A stretch of DNA of 64,000 bases from PALSA-1004 sp041483135 (GTDB taxonomy: Bacteria; Pseudomonadota; Gammaproteobacteria; Burkholderiales; SG8-41). The translations under genes were made by a program, and so were the position numbers. The DNA lies in NCBI GenBank assembly GCA_041483135.1, contig JBGPFE010000009.1, positions 57,182 through 121,181 of the forward strand, read 5' to 3'. This document shows, one piece after another, positions 14,902 to 26,900 of the stretch; position 1 is the stretch's first letter; each line of letters begins with the position of its first letter. The notes under the pieces were generated by a model, which made no database searches, was not told where the DNA came from, and saw only the letters and a program-made list of their open reading frames with translations.

Positions 14902-17900
14902 TCAACCCAGTTTCACCAGCCCATCCTGCAATCCGGCGAGCGGCTGCAGGGTCTGCGGCGCGGAACCGAATTGCGCACTTGCCAATATGCTTTGCGCAGC
15001 ATTAGTGGCAATGCCCGATAACGTTCCGTTCAACCCAAAGCGATACGCGAGATCGCCGCCGATAGCTTCAGTATCGCTGCCCGCGAGATGCGCATCGAGC
15101 AACGCGTTCATTACCGACCAGTGATTGGCATTGCTTGACGAAGCCGCCCGCGCCTGGTCGAATTTCTGCACGATCTTGCTGAAGTCGAACAGCTCGACTT
15201 TGTTGTCGCGCAACGTATCGGGGCCGCCCGGCGCGAAATCGCTCATCGCCTCGGCGATCACCTGCAGATTGAGCACGCTGCGGTTGTTCGCGTTCGCGTA
15301 CCAATCCTTGAGCGTGACGTCTTCGTTGATCGCGGTCTGAAGCACAAGGCTGTTGCCCTGCTTGCTCAGGAACAGGTCGGCGTAGCGGATGCCGCCGCCG
15401 AGCGAGACCGTGTTGTCCTGCCCTGTGCTCGCCGCGACCGTGTCGTGGCCGTCGCCATGGTTGAACGCGATTACATCGGCGCCCGCGCCGGTCGTGATCG
15501 TGTCGTTGCCGGCTCCGCCAATGAACATCTCGTTGCCGGCGCCACCGGTCAGCGTGTCGTTGCCGTCTTTCGCGTAGAGCAGGTTGTTGCCGAATGCATC
15601 GGTCAATGTATCGTTGCCGTCATCGCCTTCGAGCAGGTCGTTGCCACGGTCGCCGTTAAGCGCATCGTTGCCGCCGCCGCCGGCAAGGAAATCGTTACCG
15701 GCGCCGCCGAACAAGTCGTCGTTACCAAACCCGCCGAGCAGCACGTCATCGCCGCTCGAAGCCCACAGCGCATCGTTGCCGTCGCCGCCGTCGAGCGTAA
15801 CGTCACCGTAGGCGTAGTCCTGACTCGTCAGATCGATCACATCGTTGCCGGCGCCGCCTTCGATGCGCTCGATGCCGGAAATCCGCGGCACGCGGGTGCC
15901 GCCGGGGAATGCGCTGTAGCTATCGTCCAGCGCCAATACGTCATCGCCGCTCGTGCCGGTGAGCGTATCGTTGCCGCTGCCGCCATTGAATACATCGAAC
16001 GAACGGTTCTTGCCGGCGATCACCGCGGTTTTATTGGTACTCGGATTTCCCGGGCTGCCGTCGTTGCGCGCGACAAACCCGCCATTCCATTTGCCGTCCG
16101 CATAGTAGATAAACCCATCGTCGCCGCCATTGCCGTTCAGCAGGTCCGTATTGCCAAGCCCATTCAGCGTGTCGTTGCCGGGCCCGCCGTTCAGCACATC
16201 GGGGTTCGGCGTGCCGACGAGGTTCAGGCCGCTACCCGTGCCGACCGTGACGTTGAATACATCGGATGCGCTCAGGCTGCCGCTATCAGTTGCGCCGACC
16301 TTGATCGATAACACCCCCGCGTCGGCGGCTGCCGGTGTACCGCTGAAGGTACGGGATGCAGCGTTAAATGCCAGCCACGACGGCAGCGGCGAGCCATCGG
16401 CCGACTGCGCGCTGTAGCTGAGCGTGTCGCCAATGTCGACGTCGGTAAACGTGTTGGCTGCGAACTGGAAGGCGAATGACGATCCCGCCGTGGCCGTCTG
16501 GTCCGCGATGGCATTCGAGAGCACCGGCGCATCGTTGGTGTTGGCGACGCTGATATCGAAGGTATCGAACACCGAGGCGCCCGCAGTATCGGTCGCGGTG
16601 ACCTTGATGCTGACGGCGCCAACGTCCGCATTCAGTGGCGTGCCGGTAAAAATGCGGGTTGCGGCATTGAACGTCAACCATGACGGCAGCGCACTGCCGT
16701 TGGCGCGCATGGCCGTATAGCCGAGTGTGTCGCCCACGTCCACGTCCGCGAACGTGTTGTCCGGAATCGTGAAACTGAATGCCGCGTCCTCGGTTGCTGC
16801 CTGGTCTGCAATAGCAGTGGCCAAAATCGGCGCATCGTTCGAATTGGCGACCGCCACGTCAAAAGTATCGAACGCGGAGGCGCCTGCCGTATCGGTTGCG
16901 GTCACCTTGACGCTTACCGTCCCGACGTCGGGATTCAACGGCGTGCCGGTAAAAGTATGGGTTGCGGCATTGAACGTCAGCCACGACGGCAGCGCACTGC
17001 CGTCTGCACGGTCGGCACCGTATGTCAGCGTGTCTCCCACATCAATATCGGCGAACGTATTGGCTGGCAGCGTAAAGCTGAACACGCTGTCCTCGGTCGC
17101 CGCCTGATCCTCAATTGCGGTAGCCAGCATCGGCGCGTCGTTGGTGTTGGCTATCGTCACGTCAAACGTGTCGAACGCCGACGCGCCAGCTATGTCGGTT
17201 GCCGTGACCTTGATGCTCGCCGTGCCGACATCGGCGTTCAGCGGCGTTCCTGAGAACGTGCGCGTCGCTGCGTCGAACCCGAGCCAGTCCGGCAATGCCG
17301 ATCCATCCACCGCCACCGCGCTGTAAGTCAAGGTATCGCCAACATCTACATCGCTGAACGTGTTGGCAGGCAGCGTGAAGCTGAATGCGCTGTCCTCGCT
17401 TGCCACCTGATCCGCCATCGCATTGGCGAGAATTGGCGCGTTGTTGGTGTTGATGACTGTTAAATCGAACATATCAGTAGCGTTGAGGCTGCCTCCATCA
17501 GTCGCCGTGAGTTTGACACTGAACGTGCCGACGTCGTTGTTACCAGGCGTGCCGGTAAACGTTTCTGTCTCTGGATTAAACGCAAGCCATGCCGGGAGCG
17601 TTGAATCGTCGCTGAGCGAAACGGACAGCGTAAGCGTGTCACCAGCATCCACGTCGGTAAACGTACCGACAGGCACAGTGAAATTGAATTGTGCATCCTC
17701 CAGCGCGCTCTGGTCGGAAACTGGGTTCGCCAACACCGGTTGGTGATTTAAGGCAGTGCTGGTCACTGTTAGCTGGAACGTATCGGGTATCACGTACGTC
17801 CCAATGCTGGCGCCCGATACCTTCTCAGCAGCAGTAACCTTGACATCGATCGTACCGACATCCGTGCTGCCGGGCGTGCCGCCGAACGTCCGAGAATTAC

Positions 17901-20900
17901 CGTCGAAGGTCAACCAACCGGGAAGCGCGCTACCGTCGGTCAGGCTGGCGGCATAGGCGTAGTCATGGCTGGAATCGAGGACATCAAAAAATGCGGTTGT
18001 CGAAAACTGTAGATTGAATGCGCTGCCTTGTGCGACGGTTTGATTACCGATAGGGTCGGGTAGTGTGTGCAAGACGCCGGATGCGGCGCCGTTTGCCAAT
18101 TGCTCGAGAGTTGTCGAATCCCAATACGAATGATCGGCAAATTGAACACGCTCTACGGCATAGCCAGAAAGCGGAAACCAGCGAATTGCCAGTTGGTCCT
18201 GAGTACCGTTGATTCCTATGTATATGTTGTCGTCGTCCCGCGTGATAGCCAGATCGGTTGAGGAGATGCCATCGCCCAACGCAATCTTGTCGAAATTCCC
18301 AAGATTCAGATCAAAATCGATAATAGAATCCTGGCCTGACCCGCGACCGAATACATACGTGTCATTGCCCGCGTTCCCGCTTAACTTGTCGTTGCCGGCT
18401 CCACCATCCAGCACATCGTTCCCGTCCCATCCAAACAAGCTATCGTCGCCGCCGGATCCATTGACAATATCGTTACTGAATGTTCCGTAAAAGACATCAG
18501 AGCCGCTTGTAGGCAGAAACGCCTTGGCGTACAGATTATTGACTTGCCAGACTGTCCCGTCGCTGAATCGGACCTGCTCGACGTTATCTCCCTCGAAATC
18601 ATTCAATGAAACTGAGAACCAGTGATCCAATATGACCTGATCGCTCGTGCCGCTGAGTGTAAGGAACAGCCGTCCCGCATTTGTCGAGGGCGGGTCGGCG
18701 GAAACAATGATATCTGCCGGTGCGATAGTAGCGCCGAACTCAATCGTGTCGACGCCTCCTGAACTATCACCCCTGTCGGAAGTAAAGCTGCGCGCGGTAA
18801 GGCCTGAAGGCGGTGCTTCGACGACCAGATCGTTCCCGAATCCGCGATCGAAGCGGTAGACATCGTCGCCGAGGCCGCCATAGAGATCGTCGTTGCCGGG
18901 ACCGCCTATCAAAATATCGTTGCCATCTCCCCCGTACAGGAAGTCAACTCCATTCCCACCGGCAACGATATCGTTGCCCGCATCGGCAGCAATGCGATCG
19001 TTGCCGTCGTCCCCGGATAAATTGTCGTCACCATCACGGCCAGAAATGTAGTCGTTTCCTGCGAGTCCCGCGATGACATCAGAGCTCGTAGTTCCGGAGA
19101 GAAAATCATTGCTAGCGCTGCCGATAGTATTCATGCGATTGGCCAGATCGCTGAAGGACCAGCTAGTCCCGTCGCTGAATTGGACTGACGCTGGAATTGC
19201 AATGCTCGAAAGTCCACCCAGCGATGCGAGCCCGTTCTTGATCGTGATCCGATCGGCGCCGGCCCCCACGATAATATTCAGATCGCCACTAGCGAAGCTA
19301 TTGAATGTCGAAGTGATCGTTGCGGTCAGTTGGACATCTGCCGGAAGGATTCCGGTACCGAAAAAGATGCTGTTAGAACTGGCGGCGGTGCCGGTGCCAC
19401 TACTATCCTGGTAGGTGTCCTGGCCGAAGCCGGGATTAAATATGTAGCGGTCATCACCGTCTCCGCCACGTAGCGTGTCATTGCCTGAGTTGCCCGTAAT
19501 TGTGTCGTTGCCCGAGGCACCGGTTATTGTGTCATTGCCTGCCAGCCCGTCAATGACGGCATCCTTAAATGACGACGTAGTGGAAGCATTTATCGTGTCA
19601 TTCCCGTTCGTTCCCGTGATGTAGTTTCTGTAATAGTCGGCAAGGTCCCACACTGTTCCATCGGAGAATTCAGCTCGCTCAACCCGATTTGCGCCAGGAC
19701 TCGCAACCAGGGAAAGACGGTCGCTGCTACCGGCAAGATTGAAAAAAACATGCGAGGCATCACCACTAACCGATATATCTTGCGGCCGAACACCCGCTGC
19801 GAAACGGATGGTATCTGTGTCGGTGAAGAATACCCCTTGACTGTACAGTTCATCTATTGTGTCGCGCCCCGAACCGTACCCAAATAAATAAATGTCATCG
19901 CCCTGCTCTCCCCAGAGCGTATCATCACCGGCTCCGCCATCGATTATGTCGTTCCCGTCGCCGGCAAAACACTGATCGTTGCCGGCCTCGCCAAACAGAA
20001 CATCATCCCCGGCCTCGCCCGTAAGCATATCGTTGCCGCTGCCACCGCTCAGTGTGTCATCACCATCCCCGCCATATAACCGGTCAATACCCGAGCCCGC
20101 CGCAAGTACATCGTTACCGTCGTTTCCCTGAATCGTGTAATCGCCGCCATCGACAGTGATCGAGTCGTCCGTTGATAGCCCATATAGATAGGTCCGGCCA
20201 CTGATAATCAAAGGTCCGCTTGCTTGACGAATGTAATCCAGATCCCATACCGTTCCATCGCTGAAATCCAAGGTGAAGCCGTCATCGCCGCGAAAGAGCG
20301 CGTCATACAGCATGATCTGATCTGTTGTGCCTTGGTGGTACAACGTGATGACTTGATTGACGTCCGGGGCCCCGACAATAATATCGGCGGGCGCAATCCC
20401 GGCACCAAACACCAGCTTGTCCTGCCCTAACCCGCCGCCGAAATAATCGTCGCTAATAATATCCTGCCCCCAACCCGCCTCGAAGAGCATTGTAGTGACC
20501 CCCGCGGCACCGCTGAGGAAGTCATTCCCCGCGCCGCCTTCGAGATAGTCATCTCCTGCACCGCCGATGAGAGTATCGTCGCCGCCGTCACCGTAGAGCA
20601 GATCATTCCCGTCGCCGCCTTTGAGCGTGTCGTTTGCGCTGCCTCCAAATAGTGTGTCATTCCCAGCTTGCCCGAGCAGCCGATTACTTTTGCTATCGAC
20701 GGCAAGCACATCATCGGACGGTGTTCCCGAAATCGCTCCTCCGGATTCCAGCAATGCGTATTCGAGACGTTGTGCCACATCGTCTGGCGTGAGAACTGTG
20801 CCGTCGGCAAATACGAACCGCGAGATAGAAACATTCTTTGAAAATGTCGGATCGAACCACGACGTGATATTCAGTTCGTCATCAGTGCCGCGTATCCTGA

Positions 20901-23900
20901 TACGTAATGAATAAGGGTCCACATTGGAATCGGACGTAGTCAATTCATTACGCGTGAACATCACGTCATCAGGAGACACGCCAGTTTTGAAAATTACGGC
21001 GTCTTTCGTATAGTTCACACCGTTCGAAGTGCTGTCGATAACATCATGGCCTGAACCCAACCCAAAGAGATACGTATTGGCGCCGGTGAAGCCGACTAAC
21101 TTGTCGTCGCCTGGTCCGCCATCCAGGATATCGTCGCCACGGTCACCTTTGAGCGTGTCATTGCCGTTGCCGCCAAGAAGAAAGTCATCACCGATCCCGC
21201 CCACGAGTGTGTCGTTACCATCACCACCTTTGACTACATCGTTACCGCCGTTGCCGAAAATACTGTCATCCCCTCCCCCGCCATCCAGTCGGTCATCGCC
21301 CGCCTGCCCTATCATGAAGTCGGTGCCGCTGGTCGCGTTTTGCGCGGCAAACCACTTTTGCGTCAGGACTTGCTCGTTCCAGACCGTCCCGTCGGCGAAA
21401 CGGACTTCCCTGATTGAATAGATCGGTGTGGCTACACGGGGCGGCGTTTCGATTTCGCCATACCAACTGAGAATCTTCAGCTGATCTGCGCCGCCGTTGA
21501 GTGAAAGAATCAGATTGTCCCGACCAGTAGCTGAATACGAGGGATCGACGTCAGTAATAACAGTGACATCCGACGGTTGAACGCCCGGCAGCATCTGCAC
21601 CACATTTCGTATAGTCCCGTAACCCGCGTTGCCGGATCCAGTGCTGAAATAGTCAAAAACCTGAACGGTGTCATGACCATAACCGTTGCCGAAAACTATC
21701 GTGTCGTTACCTCGGGAGCCGGAACTCACACCATCAAAAATGGTGTCGTCTCCGGGGCCACCGTCATGGGTATCTGCCCCCGGCGAACCGTTCAACTGGT
21801 CGTTGCCGTCACCGCCGCGAAGTGTACCCGTGCCGAAAAGTCGGTCGTCGCCATCGCCGCCCAGCAAAACGTTGATGCCTTGCAAATCGCTCAGGAGATC
21901 GTTTCCAGGCCCGCCATCCAGCGTGTCATTGCCGGTACTGTCGGAAAGGGTATCGTCGCCGCCCATGCCGGACAGAACGTTGTCGCTTGCATTGCCGCTG
22001 ATAGTGTTATTTACCGCGTTGCCGGTGCCGACGCGCGCCGTGCCTGTAAGCGTCAATTTCTCAATTTCTCCCGACAATACATAATCACTGCTCGCTTGCA
22101 CCTCATCGGTGCCCTCGCCTGGCAGTTCGGTCGCTACGTCGCTAGGATTGTCGACTTTATAGATATCATTGCCGGGTCCGCCCACCATGGTGTCGATACC
22201 CGTTCCCCCGTCGAGAGTATCGTTCCCGCCTTGTCCTTCGAGTATGTCGTCGCCGGCCCCACCGGTAAGCGTATTCGGGTTCGCATTCCCGATGATGTGA
22301 TTATTGTCAGCGCCGCCGCTCCCTGCCGTTGCCGACCCCGTAAGAATCAAATCTTCGACGTTGGCCGACAACGCGAAGCTAACGCCGGCTTGTACGGTGT
22401 CATGACCTTCGTTCGCATTTTCGATTACGGTGTCGAAACCATTGTCGACGATGTAATAATCATCGCCTCGACCTCCGCGCATCTGATCGAATCCGGTCCC
22501 GCCATCGAGCCGATCGTTGCCGTCCAGACCGTTCAGGATATCGTTCCCACCGAGACCCTCGATTTGATCGTCAGCTGGCGAACCCGTTAGCGTGTCATTG
22601 CCCGCCGTACCCTGGACGACTGTCAGCGCCTGGGCCAATAACGCGCTTCCGCTTAGCGTTGTCCCATCGGCAAACTCGTAGCTCTCGATTTGGATGCCGT
22701 CGGAAATATACAAACTATCACTGGTGCCGTAAGAAACCCTAAGCCAGGTTGCCCCTAATCCTTTTGTGGCGACAAGAGAGTTTGCAGTAATTCCCGGGCC
22801 AAAAACAACGCGGTCATTGCCGCCTGCGTCATCGGTGAGTTGGTCATTGCCATCCCCGCTATTGAACAAGTAGGTATCGTCGCCGCTCTCCCCAATCAAA
22901 ACATCATTGCCCGTACCGCCGATGAGCGTGTCATCGCCGGCTCGCGACTGAATGAAGTCATTGCCGCCTTTGGCGTCTATGAAATCGGGATCGTTGACGC
23001 CGAACAGCACATCATCGTTACTGGTGCCGACGACGTTAAATCCAAGACTCAGCAATTCTTCGTAATCAAGGCGCGTGCCGTCGACGAATTCGAAGAACTC
23101 TATCGTGTGTGGTCCGTGGACATCGTTTGGATCGACAGTTTCAAGATGAATGGCATCGCCCTGATCGCCGACGTGGATGAGCAGCGACCCCCCTCCCAGC
23201 GACAGAGAATCCGGTGTAATGCCCTCTCCGAAAATCAGCGTATTGGGCGCACCGGAAGTGGACATGTCAGTAATGTGATCGACACCGTCGCCCAGATTGA
23301 ACAGGTAGGTGTCGTTGCCGTCGCCACCGGTCAGCGTGTCGTTGCCGCGGCCTCCCGAGAACGTATCGTTGCCGCCGTTGCCGGTGAGCGTGTCGTCGGC
23401 CGTGCCGCCCATCAGATTGTCATCGCCAGCGGTGCCGGACAGATTCTGTGGCGTGATCAGGGTGTGGCCGAGGAACTGCGCCCAGGTCTCGACACTGCCG
23501 TCGGCGTATTCGACCGACTCGATGTTGCCCTGCAAGCCATCCTTGACCGCGATGGTGTCGGTCGCAGTATATTGAATGCCTAAATACTGCGGATTTTCTT
23601 CTGGAACGAACGTGATAATGCTGGATGCCGATATGCCATCGCCGAATTTGATGCGATCGACACCCCCCTCGTCTTCCAGCGTGTCGTTGCCATCACTCGC
23701 GTTGAAGCTATAGACATCGTCGCCAACTCCGCCCAACAGCGCATCGTTGCCGGAGTCACCCGCAAGCTGGTCGTTGCCATCTCCACCTTCGAGCTGATCG
23801 TCTCCTGTCCCTCCGAATAAAGTATCGTTGCCGCCGAATCCCTGGAGTACGTCGTTGCCCGCTTCCCCATCGAGGTAGTCGTCACCCTGGTAGGCAACCG

Positions 23901-26900
23901 GGATGTTGTCGCCGTCCCCGGCCATCTGGTCATCGCCATCACCACCGAAGAGGGTGTCGCTGCCGCCCTGACCGAGCAGGATGTCGTTGCCCGTGCCGCC
24001 ATCGAGATAATCGTCACCGTGAAATTGGGCGTCGAGCAAATTACTGTCACCAGACAGCTGATCGTTGCCGTCGCCGCCGAAGAGGGTATCGTCGCCGCCG
24101 TCGCCGAAGAGCTTGTCGTCCCCCGCTTCGCCGTCGAGATAATCGTCGCCGTGAAATTGCTGGGCGAGCAGATCGTGGTCCCCGGAAAGCTCGTCGTTGC
24201 CGTCGCCACCGAACAATGTGTCCGACCCGCCCTGGCCGAACAGAAGATCATCGCCGCCTTCGCCGTTGAGATAGTCCGCGCCGTCCGCCTGTGGATCGGA
24301 GTAGACAGCGCTGCTGACATCGTACGTCGCGGTGTCGCCGAGCAAGACATCGTTGCCATCGCCGCCGAACAGCGTGTCGGCATCTTCCTGACCGACGAGC
24401 CGGTCGACGCCATCGCCGCCCAGCAGCAGATCGTCACCGGCGCCGGCCCAGATCACATCATCGCCGGCTCCGCCATCCAGCACATCGCTTTCATCCCCCG
24501 CCGCGCGCGGATCGCCGCCAAAGCCCGTGAACGAATAGAGCGGCGCATCCGGCGTGCCCGATTGGATCACCGTCCAGCCCTGGCCTTCAGCTACGACGTT
24601 CCCGGTGTGGATGCCGCCAACGCCAACGGCAGTGTACCCATCCCCCCCAAACAGAAAATCGTTGCCGTCGCCGCCATTGATTACGTCGGAACCGGCGCCG
24701 CCAGCGGCAACATCGTTGCCTTCGTCACCGGTCAGGTAGTCATCATCTGCGCCACCTTGCAGCGCATCATTGTCGAGACCGCCATAGAGCTCGTCGTTGC
24801 CGCCGGAGGCGATCAGGATGTCGTTGCCTTCTTCGCCATATAGGTATTGGTCACCATCATCGTTGGTGATGATGTCGTCGCCAAGTCCACCCCAGCCTTC
24901 GGCCTGCGCAAGGCTTACGCTGATGCGATCATTGCCACCAAAGCCGAATATTTTTTGCAGGAATGAGGTGCTGGTAAGAGTGTCCGCGCCTTCCGTGCCG
25001 TCAAGTTCCGTTTTTTGAAGGGGATCGGGAAACAAAAGATGGATGCCGAGTTCGCCATCATGAAAATTCTGAACTACAACTTTTTCCGGGCTGCCGTCCT
25101 TGGTGATCGTCAATATTCCAGGGGAGTTTACTTTGCCCGTAAATTGATACTGAAATCCGTTGCTATCCTGAAACTTCTTCGGGTCGTCGCCGGGCACCGC
25201 ACTCTTGTCTCCGGTCAAGTCCTGGCCCTCAACAACGATCTTGCCCTGACCATCCCCCGCGCTCTGAGAGTTCAGCAATCCGGCGTAATCGATAATTTCA
25301 TCGCTGTCCGAGCTGCGCTCGACAATATAAGTATCGAAGCCGCTGCCGCCCCGTATTACATCCTTACCCGATCCACCAGTGAGCGTGTCGTCACCCGCGC
25401 CGCCATCCAGGGTGTCGAAGCCACGCCCACCCACCAGCGTGTCAGAGCCGGTGCCTCCCGATATCGAGTCATAACCGTCATCGCCCTCGATGTAATCGTC
25501 ACCGAATCCACCGCTGATCGTGTCTCCACCTCCGCCACCATACATGTGGTCATTCGCAATTCCACCGTTGATCGTTTCAGCGTTATCGCTACCAAAGATG
25601 AAACGATCGACTCCGATATTAGGACCGAAGGTGATTTTTCGTGGTATGTCCTCAAAGTGAGCCTGGACTTGCGCTGAAAGCGCTCCGTCTACGCGGTTAT
25701 AGCGAATATAGTTTGCCAACATCGTGGCTCGATCTTCGAGCCATTTATCTGTAAGAGTGCCGCTGTCGTTGTTTACATCGTAAAGATTAAGTTCACCGCT
25801 CGCGTTGTGCTGCGTATAGATCGTGTTGTCGCCAACAATGGCAAATGGGTTAAGTTCCCTGAGCGCATAGCGGTACCCAAGCGCTTCCGAGCCTTGGGCG
25901 ATATTGGAAAGATCGGTGGCATTGGTGCCAACAAGACTATCCAAGAACAACGACGGGTTGGCTTTAACTAGATTTTCTAGCTCAAGCAATTTGTCAAAAT
26001 ATTTCCTGCGACCATTAATGTCGCCAGCACCGATTCCAGACAAACTAGATGCGTCTACCAACGGTAAGTCGGTTAAGCCTGTTGTCCGGTTTCCGAAGAC
26101 TTTGTAGAGCGCATCAACCAGCTTTTCCTGGGTATCCTTGGCCTGGCGCGAGGCCGCCTCGAAAAGCGCGGTCATGTCTGAAAGTCCAAGCGCGTTGTTC
26201 ATCCGGTACAACAGCGCTTGCAGCGCGAGGCTGTCCATAAACGGTTCAATCAGGTGGCTGTTGGCCTCGGTTGCAACCGGCTGCCGTGGACTTAAAGCTG
26301 TATCGTTGGTAATAACGCTTGATACTATGTTTATATCATCTCCGGGCGCCTCATCCTCGCTCTCGAAGTTGTGAATCGGAAGTCCATCAAACGTTGACGT
26401 TGGCGGCGTACCCAGGAAACGCCCGAAAAGGTCCACCAACTCATCGGTAAGTTTAAACGGTGCTGTGCCAATGGCAGTCGCAATCCCAGCAACGGGACTG
26501 CGGGAAAGAACTCCCACAAGGGTTCCCAGAATGACACTCGAATATTCTGGGTCAAACCCGGGAGCGTTGTATGTGTAAGCATCCTTCACTAAATCTGGAA
26601 ACAATCTCGCGGCGAGTGCCGCGAGGTGTCCGCCCAAGCTGTGCCCAGTGACAACGATTTGTTCTCCAGAACCAATAAGATTCAACCCTTGCCCGGTGAA
26701 GTTTGGAGTGAAATACAAATACGCTGCACCGCCTCGCAATGGAATGCTCGGTAGGATGGAAGGTTGGGTTGTAGATACATTCCATTGAAGCTGAAGAACG
26801 TCCGTCTTAGTCTCAGGTGCTCGTAACCGCAAAATGAAATTGACCATCGATACCGCTTGCGATAGCGCAAGACCGATGAAGCCTATCTGAGCGAGATCAG

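Noticed and set aside
15400..25600. Dense direct repeats that could be taken for a CRISPR or satellite
   Set aside because: The period follows codons for GGxGxDxLx and 100-residue CADG units inside one open frame. There are no constant repeats with unique spacers.
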